NCBI GenBank assembly: GCA_963797115.1
Contig: CAWCOH010000001.1
Span: 1,488,001-1,552,000, forward strand
DNA length: 64,000 nt
Direction: 5' to 3'
DNA from: AP-15 sp963797115
GTDB lineage: Bacteria > Pseudomonadota > Alphaproteobacteria > ATCC43930 > CGMCC-115725
Positions 28,780 to 36,829 of the stretch are shown here, piece after piece; within the stretch, counting starts at the first letter, position 1; every line of letters begins with the position of its first letter. The notes under the pieces were generated by a model. The model had not been told where the DNA came from, ran no database searches, and saw nothing but the letters and a program-made list of their open reading frames with translations. A program made the translations under genes and the position numbers.

Positions 28780-29910
28780 TCAGGTGAACAGGGTGAGCAC
28801 GCCGGTGTGTCCGTAGAGCCGGTCGCGCGAAATCTCGCCATTGGCAAAGAAGCCGATCAGCGGGAAATCACCCAGCACCTCGCGGATGAGACCGGTTTCC
28901 ACACCGGGATCGCCGAACAGTGCCGCGCCGCGGGCGACGCAGCTGACATACACGCCGGCTTTCGGCGGCCCGCTCAGCCGGCGGGCAAGCTGTTGAACCA
29001 TGCGGGTCATGTCGCGCCGAGCGCTCTCCGGGTCGCGGCGGCAGAACAAGATCGAATCGCCCGCGGCCACCTCGGCGCCGAGCACGAGATATCCGCGCCC
29101 GGCGTCGATCGCCAGCAGGTTGCGAACGAGATAATCACCGGTGTCCGACCCGGCGACCGGAAGCCCGGCAAAGATCAGTCCGCCGACACGCCGCAGATCG
29201 GCGGTAAGCTCCGGACCGATATCCTCGCAAAAGACGGCGAGCGCAGGGCGACCATCGACGACCATCAAGACGTTCTCGCGCGCCTCATCGACCCGATGAA
29301 CCGGTCCGACCGGCACGCACCCCTGGGTCAATCCTGTCGCGACGGCGACGCCCGACGCCAGCATCAGCCCGGCTATTCCTTCACTCTCGCCGGCGTCTTC
29401 GCCCGCGGCGGTCTTGGCGAGCAGCGGACTGGGACAGCGATGAGATACGAGGCCGCCAACGAGATAGGCGCCGCTGGCAGAGGCCGCATCTGTCGCGGCT
29501 TTCTGCATGTCGCGGCAACGTGGATCGGCATGGACGAGAGCCAGCACCGGCTGTACGCCGTCGATCCAGCCCGAGTGCCAACGAGGTAGATCCGATCCCG
29601 GATCGGCCGTCGCCGCGAACACGCGGAAGTCTTCCGGCGGCAACGCCGCCGTCATGACCACTGCAGCAGGTTGGTCGAAGATCTCGGTGGTCGCCGAACA
29701 AACCCCAAGTCCTACTCCGCCGACCCAGGAACGAATTCCCGTGTGCTCGCTCAGAGCGCGGACGAGTTCGGGAAGCGCCGCGGCCGCCGGCTCAGTCGTG
29801 TAGAGTATCCCCAGAGTGGCTCCGTCGACGGCGGCGAGACCGGCGATGCACCGCGCGGCGAGGCTTTCGGGTTCTCCGGCGGCTGCAGCGGCGGCGAACC
29901 GCGCGCTCAC
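28780..29910 (-). CDS. FIST signal-transduction domain protein
   Basis: A 376-residue protein with an N-terminal FIST domain (TLGILYTTEPAAAALPELVRAL, WVGGVGLGVC) and a C-terminal FIST_C domain (DYLVRNLLAIDAGRGYLVLGAEVAAGDSILFCRRDPESARRDM to LIGFFANGEISRDRLYGHTGVLTLF). FIST domains are thought to sense small molecules such as amino acids. No output domain is attached. The GTG start overlaps the stop of the upstream esterase gene (GTGA), so the two are coupled. It heads toward thpR and EVE in the same unit. Confidence 0.9.
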   Translation of the reverse strand: MSARFAAAAAAGEPESLAARCIAGLAAVDGATLGILYTTEPAAAALPELVRALSEHTGIRSWVGGVGLGVCSATTEIFDQPAAVVMTAALPPEDFRVFAATADPGSDLPRWHSGWIDGVQPVLALVHADPRCRDMQKAATDAASASGAYLVGGLVSHRCPSPLLAKTAAGEDAGESEGIAGLMLASGVAVATGLTQGCVPVGPVHRVDEARENVLMVVDGRPALAVFCEDIGPELTADLRRVGGLIFAGLPVAGSDTGDYLVRNLLAIDAGRGYLVLGAEVAAGDSILFCRRDPESARRDMTRMVQQLARRLSGPPKAGVYVSCVARGAALFGDPGVETGLIREVLGDFPLIGFFANGEISRDRLYGHTGVLTLFT

Positions 29911-30545
29911 GACGGGCCCCCGACGAGTTGGGCGACGACCGGCGCGATCCGATCGACCAGCACCGCGACGCCGCGTTCGTTCGGATGAAGACCGTCCGGC
30001 TGATTAAGTTCCGGTTTCATTGCGACCCCTTCGAGAAAGAATGGGTAAAGCGGCACGCTGTAGAGGCGTGCAAGATCAGGAAAGATTCGATCGAACTCGA
30101 CCTTATACTCGTCTCCCCAATTCGGCGGAGCGAGCATGCCGACGAGCAGCACTTTCGCGCCGCTGGACTCGATCCTTTGGATTATCTTATCGAGGTTGCC
30201 GCGCACCGCCCCAGGGTCGATGCCGCGCAGCGCGTCGTTGGCGCCGAGCGCCAGGATGACCAGATCGGGTCTGTCGGCGAGCGCCCAGTCGAGCCGCGCC
30301 AGACCCCCTGCCGTGGTATCGCCAGAAACACCGGCGTTTATGACGCGCGCCTCGATCCCCTGCCGGTGCAACGCGGCCTCGAGCCGCTGGGGAAAGGCCT
30401 GCTCGGGTGCCAGCCCGTAGCCTGCCGTCAGACTGTCGCCGAAGTCGAGGATCACTGGGATGTGCGCGGCAGCCGGGGTAATGGCCAGGATCAGACATGC
30501 AATTGCAGCGGCAAGGATCCGACGAGGCTGCGCGACGCCCCTCAC
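29907..30545 (-). CDS. tesA: Arylesterase / acyl-CoA thioesterase I-like GDSL hydrolase
   Basis: An SGNH hydrolase of about 212 residues, similar to TesA (thioesterase I/lysophospholipase L1). A signal peptide (RRILAAAIACLILAITPAAA) precedes the catalytic blocks ILDFGDSLTAGYGL (nucleophile Ser), GVSGDTTAGGLARL, ILALGANDALRG and the C-terminal DGLHPNERG (Asp/His). The GTG at 30545 places the signal peptide at the N-terminus; the frame continues upstream, but that part is translated repeat DNA. The divergent partner is a ybbA/ybbP-type ABC exporter, the same arrangement as tesA-ybbA-ybbP in E. coli. Confidence 0.88.
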   Translation of the reverse strand: MRGVAQPRRILAAAIACLILAITPAAAHIPVILDFGDSLTAGYGLAPEQAFPQRLEAALHRQGIEARVINAGVSGDTTAGGLARLDWALADRPDLVILALGANDALRGIDPGAVRGNLDKIIQRIESSGAKVLLVGMLAPPNWGDEYKVEFDRIFPDLARLYSVPLYPFFLEGVAMKPELNQPDGLHPNERGVAVLVDRIAPVVAQLVGGPS

Positions 30546-30650
30546 CCTCCCGCTGACGCGGGCCCCTCCCTCTCCCCGCTGACGCGGAGCGAGGGAAGTC
30601 AAGCGTGGGCTCCCTCGCCCCGCTTGCGGGGAGAGGGCTGGGGTGAGGGG
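30538..30650. repeat. Inverted-end intergenic repeat between tesA and ybbA
   Basis: The element begins CCCCTCACCC (30538-30547) and ends GGGTGAGGGG (30641-30650), exact inverted ends. Inside are CTCTCCCCGC and GCGGGGAGAG in inverted order. It occupies most of the tesA-ybbA divergent region and covers the first codons of the tesA call. It looks like a REP/MITE-type dispersed repeat. Confidence 0.8.
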
Positions 30651-30737
30651 CGTAGCGCCGCGCGGTCGCAGCGCGTTGAAAAGCCCTGCTGCCGTGCCAT
30701 ATCGTCGGTGCCGCCGCTCCCCAGGCTCGGACCGAAC

Positions 30738-31577
30738 ATGACCAGCTCTTTTCATTCCGGCGGCCCGCTCGTGGTGCTGGAAGATGTCAGCCTCACTCTG
30801 GGGAGCGCAGCGGGGCCCGTCAACATTCTGCTCGGAGTTTCCCTCGAGATCGCCGCAGGCGAAACCGTGAGCCTCGTCGGCCCGTCGGGCTCGGGCAAAT
30901 CAACATTGATGATGGTGATGGGCGGGCTGGAGCGACCGAGCGCGGGACGGGTGCGAATTGACGGGGGTGACCTCGGCGCTCTTAACGAAGATGCGCTGGC
31001 CCGCCTCCGCCGTGACAGCATCGGGATCGTATTCCAGGCTTTTCACCTGATCCCGACGATGACGGCCCTCGAAAACGTCGCTCTCCCGCTCGAGTTCGGC
31101 GGCCGCCGCGATGCGTTCGAGGTTGCCGCTGAAGGTCTCGCGGCGGTCGGCCTCGATCACCGTTTGACCCATTATCCCGGTCAGCTCTCGGGGGGCGAGC
31201 AGCAACGCGTGGCGATCGCCCGTGCCTTTATCGCCAAACCAAAGCTACTCCTCGCCGACGAACCGACAGGAAATCTCGACGCCACGACCGGCCGCCTGGT
31301 GATCGATTGCCTGTTCGAGCATCAAGCGCAGCACGGCACGACCTTGCTCCTGATTACCCACGATCCCAGCGTCGCCGAACGCTGCGCACGGCAGATTCAT
31401 CTGCTGGACGGCCGGATCGTCGAGGATCGGCGGATGCCCGATCAACCGGCTCAAGGCGGAACGGGATCGCTTTGTCGCCGCGCTCCGAGCAATGACCCCG
31501 GTGTCATTGCGACCCCAGGACGGCCGGGCTTGGCGGGCCGTTGCGGGGGGAAGCAATCTCCCAACTCGGAGGCGTAA
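30738..31577 (+). CDS. ybbA: ABC transporter ATP-binding protein (YbbA/LolD type)
   Basis: This ATPase of about 279 residues drives a MacB/LolCDE-class membrane complex. Motifs are Walker A GPSGSGKST, Q-loop VFQAFHLIP, signature LSGGEQQRVAIARAF, Walker B LLLADEPTGNLD and the H-loop LLLITHD. The domain ends normally at LDGRIVEDR (about 31430). The remaining about 45 residues have no ABC similarity and come from a repeat (see 31488-31562), so the natural C-terminus seems to have been overwritten. The permease partner starts 470 bp downstream, although such pairs usually overlap or touch. Confidence 0.9.
   Translation: MTSSFHSGGPLVVLEDVSLTLGSAAGPVNILLGVSLEIAAGETVSLVGPSGSGKSTLMMVMGGLERPSAGRVRIDGGDLGALNEDALARLRRDSIGIVFQAFHLIPTMTALENVALPLEFGGRRDAFEVAAEGLAAVGLDHRLTHYPGQLSGGEQQRVAIARAFIAKPKLLLADEPTGNLDATTGRLVIDCLFEHQAQHGTTLLLITHDPSVAERCARQIHLLDGRIVEDRRMPDQPAQGGTGSLCRRAPSNDPGVIATPGRPGLAGRCGGKQSPNSEA
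31488..31562. repeat. Palindromic repeat fused to the ybbA 3' end
   Basis: The sequence carries TGTCATTGCGACC and, about 45 bases on, GGGAAGCAATCTCC. These two arms resemble the widespread GTCATTGCGA...GAAGCAATC dispersed repeats of proteobacteria. Inner palindromic stretches (GGCCGGGC and GCGGGCCG) can pair. It lies inside the open frame of ybbA and supplies its last residues. Confidence 0.6.
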
Positions 31578-32047
31578 GGCCCTTGTTGCAAGAATGATTG
31601 ACAATTCTTGATGAAGATGTAATAATAGCAATTATCGTATCTAGTGTTCCGAGTCATTCACACGATTGACCGGGCAACGGCGAGCCCTCGCTGACACAAG
31701 TCCCGCTACACCGGCGGAAGCCGGTGCCCACGGCGAAAGTGGATCCCGGCCTTCGCCGGGAAAGCGCAGAGGGATGTCGAGCTGCATCGACTGAATGAAT
31801 CGGTGCACTAGTTTTTTGCGGCATGCCGCGCTTCCTGCAATGAAAGTTGCATTTGTGACAACAACCGATATCTCGCTGTTCGCTGCGTCCCCCGGCACCG
31901 AGAATCCCAGGATCGCTGCCGCATGGACGCGGTCTCTGGCTGTTAATTTCCTGTAAATATCAGCGAGAACAGCGAAGCTGGTCTAGGAAAGTTGGTGAGA
32001 CAGCTACTTAATTCGGCGCTGTTGCTTCGCGTCGTGCGCCGGGTGTT
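31578..32047. other. Repeat-bearing gap that splits the ybbA-ybbP pair
   Basis: 470 bp without a credible gene. It holds the double-hairpin repeat at 31709-31761 and AT-rich stretches at 31590-31650 and 31940-31970. Open frames here translate the repeat and are not proteins. A promoter for the permease gene would have to lie in this region if the two genes are no longer cotranscribed. Confidence 0.5.
31709..31761. repeat. Double-hairpin intergenic repeat
   Basis: Two adjacent perfect hairpins: CACCGGC/GCCGGTG around GGAA (31709-31726) and TCCCGGC/GCCGGGA around CTTC (31744-31761). Between them lies CCCACGGCGAAAGTGGA. The layout is that of the atpA-flanking repeats (two hairpins separated by a GGGTCCAG-like linker), but the sequence has diverged. 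Confidence 0.7.
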
Positions 32048-34573
32048 GTGACCGTGTTGTCGGTCCCTCATGCCTTCCGTCTCGCCTGTCGCGAGCTGCG
32101 CGGCGGGATCCGGGGTTTGCGCGTCTTTCTGGCCTGTCTCGTGCTCGGGGTGACTGCGATTGCCGGCATCGGCTCGCTCGCCTCCTCCGTTATCGCCGGC
32201 ATTAAGGCCGATGCCCGCGAGTTGCTCGGCGGCGACGTGGAGGCACGACTCACCCTGCGAGCGGCCGATAACGCTGAGCGGGCCTTTCTCAAGGAGAGCG
32301 GGCGGGTGTCGGAGATCGCCACGATGCGGGCGATGGTGCGCACGTTAGACGGTAGCCGGCGCAGCCTGATCGAGTTGAAAGCAGTCGACCCGGCCTACCC
32401 GCTCTACGGCGCCGTAGCACTGTCGCCTGTGCAAGATCTCGCCGCGACGCTCGACCGGCGCGACGGCAGGTTTGGTGCAGCGGCTGACCCAGCCATTCTC
32501 GATCGGCTCGGTCTGCAGGTCGGCGATAGCGTCAAGATTGGCGAAACAATGCTGCAGCTGCGGGCCGCGATCGAGCGGGAGCCCGACGCCGCGGCCGGCG
32601 GGCTGCAGTTCGGGCCCCGTGTCATCATCGCGGCCCAGGCACTCGCCGAAACCGGCCTGCTCCGGCCGGGCGCGCTGATCACCTATCATTACCGAGTGCG
32701 GCTTCCGCCTGAGGCCGACCCCCGCGCCTGGGCCGAGCGCGCGCGGAGCGAGTTCCCGACAGCCGGCTGGCAGGTCCGCACCTTCGGCGAGGTTTCACCC
32801 GCGCTGCGTCGGCTGATCGACCGCCTGGCGCTATACCTCAATCTGGTCGGGCTCACCGCTCTCCTTGTCGGTGGAATCGGGATCGGCAATGCGGTTGGCT
32901 TCTACATCGCCGGCAAAACCACGACCATCGCCACACTGAAATGCCTCGGCGCGTCGACGCGGTTCATCTTTACGGTTTACTTCGTCCAGGTCATAGCTGT
33001 TGCCCTGTCCGCCATTGCAGCGGCCTTAGCCCTGGGGGCGATGCTCCCGGCGGCCGCCCGGCCTCTCCTCGTTGGCGTGCTTCCGGCCGCCGTGCAGCCC
33101 GGCATCTATCCGGGTCCATTGGCGCTCGCCGCACTATTTGGATTATTGACGACGCTTCTCTTTGCACTCTGGCCGCTCGCCGGGATCGGCCGGGTACCGG
33201 CTGCGGCATTGTTCCGTGACACCGTCGACCGGACCCGGCGTCGAGTGCCGATAAAGGCTCTTGCAGTAAGCTCTCTCTCGGCGCTCGGGCTGGCCGCCCT
33301 AGCGGTTGGAAGCTCCCAAGATCACACGGTTGGGCTGTGGTTCGCCGGCGGTGCCGCCGCTGCTTTCGCTCTCTTCCGCGCTGCGGGAGCAGCCGTTGTC
33401 TTCGCTTCACGGCGGTTTCCGGGAGTGCGCCGCCCGGCACTGCGCCTGGCGTTAGCAAATCTGCACCGTCCGGGCGCGCCGACGGTGCAGATCGTGCTGT
33501 CTCTTGGCATCGGCCTGACCGTGCTCGTCGCGATCGCGCTGGTTCAGGGCAATCTCGCCCGCGAGGTCGAAAACCGCATTCCCGTCGAGGCGCCCGGCTT
33601 CTTCTTCATCGATATCCAGCCCGACCAGCTTGCCGGCTTCGAAGCGCTTGTACAGACGACGCCAGGCGCACGCTTCGACCAGGTGCCGATGCTGCGCGGC
33701 CGTATCACGCGGTTGAATGGCGTTCCGGTCGAGGCGGCGACGATCGCGCCCGGGGCGCAATGGGCGCTCAGGAGCGACCGCGGCCTCACTTATGCGACCA
33801 AATTGCCGAAGGGCTCACAAATCGCCGCCGGTGCTTGGTGGCAACCCGACTACAACGGCCCTCCGCTGGTGTCCTTTGATGCCGATCTGGCGCACGGAAT
33901 GGGCCTCGAGGTCGGCGACACCATGAGCGTCAATCTGCTCGGCCGCGAAATCACCGCGGTCATTGCCAATCTGCGCACGATCAACTGGGAACGATTAGGC
34001 ATCAACTTCACCCTGGTCTTCGCTCCTGGCACGCTCGAAACGGCGCCGCAGACCCACCTCGCTGCCGTTTATCTGCCGCGGGCGGAGGAAGAAGGACTGG
34101 TGCGCTCGGTCACCGAGCGATTTCCTAACATCTCGGCGATCCACGTTCGCGAGGCACTCGCAGCGTTCGACCGTCTGATCGGCACGATCGGTAACGCTGT
34201 CGTTCTGACGGCGCTTGTTGCCGTTGCCGCGGGGACGTTGGTGCTCGGCGGAGCGATCGCTGCGGGTCATCACCGACGCGTCTACGATACGGTCGTGTTG
34301 AAGGTGCTGGGGGCGACGCGCGCCGTCGTGACCCGCGCTTTTCTGATCGAGCACGGCCTGCTCGGCGCGCTGACGGCGCTCGTCGCTTGCGCATTCGGCA
34401 CTATCGCCGCCTATCTTCTGGTCACCCGGCTGATCAAGATCGAGTGGGTCTTTCTCCCGGTTCCGCTGTTGTGGACGGTCGGGATCGCCACCTCGCTGAC
34501 CTTGGTGCTCGGTTTTTCCGGGACTTGGCGAGCGCTCGGCGCCAAAGCGGGTCCTTATCTGCACAATGAATAG
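32048..34573 (+). CDS. ybbP: FtsX-like permease of an ABC exporter (YbbP type)
   Basis: An 841-residue membrane protein of the FtsX/MacB superfamily, with two halves of the YbbP layout. The first has an N-terminal helix (VFLACLVLGVTAIAGIGSLASSVIAG) and a large periplasmic domain, then three helices (LNLVGLTALLVGGIGIGNAVGFYIAGKTTTIATLKCLGAS). A repeat of the same unit follows (VQIVLSLGIGLTVLVAIALVQGNLA, then TALVAVAAGTLVLGGAIAAGHHRR...VVLKVLGATRAVV). It should pair with the ybbA product. The substrate is unknown, although lipid or lipoprotein-related cargo is suspected for this class. The GTG start has only a weak ribosome binding site. Confidence 0.93.
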   Translation: MTVLSVPHAFRLACRELRGGIRGLRVFLACLVLGVTAIAGIGSLASSVIAGIKADARELLGGDVEARLTLRAADNAERAFLKESGRVSEIATMRAMVRTLDGSRRSLIELKAVDPAYPLYGAVALSPVQDLAATLDRRDGRFGAAADPAILDRLGLQVGDSVKIGETMLQLRAAIEREPDAAAGGLQFGPRVIIAAQALAETGLLRPGALITYHYRVRLPPEADPRAWAERARSEFPTAGWQVRTFGEVSPALRRLIDRLALYLNLVGLTALLVGGIGIGNAVGFYIAGKTTTIATLKCLGASTRFIFTVYFVQVIAVALSAIAAALALGAMLPAAARPLLVGVLPAAVQPGIYPGPLALAALFGLLTTLLFALWPLAGIGRVPAAALFRDTVDRTRRRVPIKALAVSSLSALGLAALAVGSSQDHTVGLWFAGGAAAAFALFRAAGAAVVFASRRFPGVRRPALRLALANLHRPGAPTVQIVLSLGIGLTVLVAIALVQGNLAREVENRIPVEAPGFFFIDIQPDQLAGFEALVQTTPGARFDQVPMLRGRITRLNGVPVEAATIAPGAQWALRSDRGLTYATKLPKGSQIAAGAWWQPDYNGPPLVSFDADLAHGMGLEVGDTMSVNLLGREITAVIANLRTINWERLGINFTLVFAPGTLETAPQTHLAAVYLPRAEEEGLVRSVTERFPNISAIHVREALAAFDRLIGTIGNAVVLTALVAVAAGTLVLGGAIAAGHHRRVYDTVVLKVLGATRAVVTRAFLIEHGLLGALTALVACAFGTIAAYLLVTRLIKIEWVFLPVPLLWTVGIATSLTLVLGFSGTWRALGAKAGPYLHNE

Positions 34574-34718
34574 TTTTCTCGGAATAATTTTCTCGGGGAC
34601 GGCGGTCGAGAGCGGGGAGAGGGCCGCCTTGGGGGTTATTGAAAAGATCTCGTTTTGTGCCAATATCGCGGGGGCGAGGAATCGGCCTCGCTCTCGCTTC
34701 TCTCCTTGGAGGGGGTTT

Positions 34719-35435
34719 ATGGCTCTAGGTTCGCAGCCCCGCTGGACGACGCGGCCGGCGGACACTCTAGTTGGCGTCGATGCCGGTCTTCGGGAGTACA
34801 TGCTTCGCGTGTACAACTATATGGCGTCGGGGCTCGCGCTTACCGGCATCGTGGCCTATGTCGCGGCTTTTTCGGGCTTTTACGAGTTGATCGCACGAAC
34901 ACCATTGATATGGCTCGTCATTCTGGCGCCGCTCGGTCTCGTGATGTGGATGAGCTATGGCATCCAGCGTATGCAGGCCAGTACAGCGCAGATGGTGTTC
35001 TGGCTGTTTTCCGGGCTGATGGGATTGTCGCTCGCGTCGGTATTCCTGTACTTCACCGGGGCGAGCGTCGCGCGCGTGTTTTTCATCACCGCTGGCACCT
35101 TTGCGGCGATGAGCCTCTACGGCTACACGACCCAGCGCGACTTGTCGCAGTTCGGCTCCTTCCTGTTCATGGGGCTGATCGGCATCGTCATCGCGTCCCT
35201 GGTTAACCTCTTCATCGGCTCCACGGCGCTGCAATTTGCGATCTCAGTAATCGGCGTCCTCGTCTTCACTGGTCTGACCGCGTACGATACGCAGCAGATC
35301 AAGGAGATGTACTACGAGGGCGATGGCTACGAGATGGTCGGAAAGAAGGCGATCATGGGCGCCCTGCGGCTCTATCTCGACTTCATCAACCTGTTCATGA
35401 TGTTGATGCAATTGCTCGGTACCCGCCGCGACTAA
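34719..35435 (+). CDS. Bax inhibitor-1/YccA family membrane protein
   Basis: A 238-residue integral membrane protein with seven hydrophobic helices, matching the BI-1/YccA family (LREYMLRVYNYMASGLALTGIVAYVAAFSGFY; FFITAGTFAAMSLYGYTTQRDLSQFGSFLFMGLIGIVIASLVN; the C-terminal YDTQQIKEMYYEGD and GALRLYLDFINLFMMLMQLLG). The family includes pH-sensitive calcium leak channels and modulators of FtsH. The ATG at 34719 is backed by GGAGGGGG five bases upstream; the frame opens earlier at 34566. A strong terminator follows at 35465-35495. Confidence 0.95.
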   Translation: MALGSQPRWTTRPADTLVGVDAGLREYMLRVYNYMASGLALTGIVAYVAAFSGFYELIARTPLIWLVILAPLGLVMWMSYGIQRMQASTAQMVFWLFSGLMGLSLASVFLYFTGASVARVFFITAGTFAAMSLYGYTTQRDLSQFGSFLFMGLIGIVIASLVNLFIGSTALQFAISVIGVLVFTGLTAYDTQQIKEMYYEGDGYEMVGKKAIMGALRLYLDFINLFMMLMQLLGTRRD

Positions 35436-35464
35436 CTGCTTCGGCTTCGCCGAAACGACCCTCG

Positions 35465-35495
35465 ATCGGCCGGACCTCGCGTCCGGCCGATTTTT
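35465..35495 (+). terminator. Rho-independent terminator after the BI-1 gene
   Basis: A perfect 11-bp stem (ATCGGCCGGAC/GTCCGGCCGAT) around the loop CTCGC, followed directly by a run of T (35491-35495). It lies 30 bp after the BI-1 stop. The T-run ends two bases before the first ATG of the next gene, so the hairpin also covers that gene's expected ribosome binding site. Confidence 0.92.
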
Positions 35496-35496
35496 G

Positions 35497-36366
35497 ATGA
35501 TGATCATGAACCTGCCCGAAAGAGTTTGGCGCGCGGCAGCGCTTGCCATAGGGCTGCTGATGACGGTCGGGGTCGCCTCGGCCGGCGTACTGGACCGCGT
35601 CGCACAAGAGAAAACCATCCGCATCGCCTATCGCGAAGACGCGCCGCCATTCTCGTTTAAGGATAAGATTGGCGAGCCGGCCGGTTTCATGGTTGATTTG
35701 TGCCGGGCGGTCGCCAAGAAACTGGCCGAAGAGCGCGGCTTGCCGTCGCTGAGCGTGGCTTATGTTCCGGTCACTGCCGCAGACCGGTTTGAGGCGATCA
35801 CCCAGCAAAAAGCCGACCTCCTTTGCGAGCCGACGAGCGCCACGTTGTCCCGACGCGAACGAGTCGACTTCTCGATTCCGACCTTTCTCGACGGCGCTAG
35901 CCTGATAGTCCGCGCCGATAGTCCCGAGAAACTCGAGGAACTTGCGGGCCGACAGGTCGGAGTCGTGACTGGCACGACGACGGAGGAGTCGCTGCGCAAC
36001 TCCCTGAAGGACGCCGGGATTGGCGCCGAGGTCGTCGCCGTGAAGACCCACGACGACGGCTTGGCGATGCTCGACCAAGGCAAGATCTCGGCCTATTTTG
36101 CCGACCGCTCGATCCTGCTGTTTCTGATCAAGGACAGCAAAGCGCCTGAGAAACTACGGCTTGCCGACGACTATCTGAGCGTCGAGCCCTACGCGTTGGC
36201 GCTACCCAAGGGCGACAACGACTTTCGGCTGGCCGTCGACCGCGCCCTCAGCCACATCTATCGCTCGGGGGAGATCGCCGGGATCTTCGAGCACACCTTT
36301 GGCGGCAAGGCCAAGCCGAGCCAAATCCTGCAGACGCTCTATTTGATCTCGGGATTACCCGATTAG
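35497..36366 (+). CDS. Periplasmic amino-acid-type solute-binding protein
   Basis: A protein of about 289 residues with a signal peptide (RVWRAAALAIGLLMTVGVASA) and a type 3 periplasmic binding fold: KTIRIAYREDAPPFSFKDKIGEPAGFMVDLCRAVAKKL, DLLCEPTSATLSRRERVDFSIPTF, LAGRQVGVVTGTTTEESLRN and DYLSVEPYALALPKGDNDFRLAVDRALSHIYRSGEI. Such proteins hand amino acids to ABC importers, but no permease or ATPase is adjacent, so it may be an orphan or a sensor input. ATG codons at 35497, 35500 and 35506 are all possible starts. All of them abut the terminator hairpin, leaving no room for a normal Shine-Dalgarno. Confidence 0.92.
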   Translation: MMIMNLPERVWRAAALAIGLLMTVGVASAGVLDRVAQEKTIRIAYREDAPPFSFKDKIGEPAGFMVDLCRAVAKKLAEERGLPSLSVAYVPVTAADRFEAITQQKADLLCEPTSATLSRRERVDFSIPTFLDGASLIVRADSPEKLEELAGRQVGVVTGTTTEESLRNSLKDAGIGAEVVAVKTHDDGLAMLDQGKISAYFADRSILLFLIKDSKAPEKLRLADDYLSVEPYALALPKGDNDFRLAVDRALSHIYRSGEIAGIFEHTFGGKAKPSQILQTLYLISGLPD

Positions 36367-36421
36367 CGGGGGCCCGCTCCCGTTCGTTAGTCTCTAGCCA
36401 AAAATATTTGAAATTTTCCGA

Positions 36422-36829
36422 TCAAGAGATCTGGTTGAGCTTATCGGTCGGGTAGCCGAGGATGGTGGCGACGCGGCCGGTATCGTGATCGGAGTAGACG
36501 AAAGCCGGTCCGTCGATGCGATAGCGGCCCTTCCAACTGATGGCGAACGTGGTATCGGTTTCTTCGATGTGGATCGGTTCGCTCTCCCCGTCTCGAGCCA
36601 GCCTTGCCGCGAGCCGATCGGCGGGGTCGAGCAGCCAGGCATCGCCGGTTTCGGTGGAGAACAGGACCAGCTGACCCACGGTAACGATGCGGCCGTCATG
36701 ATCGGCTGCCCGGCGCTGGATATAGCGCACCTCATCGGCCAGACGAAAACTCTTGCCCTCCACAATCCGCTTGCCTGGTCGACGCCTGATGGGTTTTCGA
36801 CCCCGAGCGGGCCTGGAGGGGATTGCCAT
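36422..36829 (-). CDS. Conserved-looking protein of unknown function, divergent from 36828 gene
   Basis: About 135 residues that I do not recognise as any named family. A basic, Arg-rich N-terminus (AIPSRPARGRKPIRRRPGKR) precedes a compact beta-rich body (EVRYIQRRAADHDGRIVTVGQLVLFSTETGDAWLLDPADRLAARLARDG, IHIEETDTTFAISWKGRYRIDGPAFVYSDHDTGRVATILGYP). There is no signal peptide or membrane helix. The reverse ATG (36829-36827) overlaps the forward ATG of the neighbouring gene in one CCATGG; an in-frame GTG lies at 36841. The regular codon use and well-formed body suggest a real protein. It presumably works with its divergent neighbour. Confidence 0.7.
   Translation of the reverse strand: MAIPSRPARGRKPIRRRPGKRIVEGKSFRLADEVRYIQRRAADHDGRIVTVGQLVLFSTETGDAWLLDPADRLAARLARDGESEPIHIEETDTTFAISWKGRYRIDGPAFVYSDHDTGRVATILGYPTDKLNQIS

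Noticed and set aside
31641..31898. Small minus-strand ORF in the ybbA-ybbP gap
   Set aside because: Its central part is the translated double-hairpin repeat, so it is not a protein gene.
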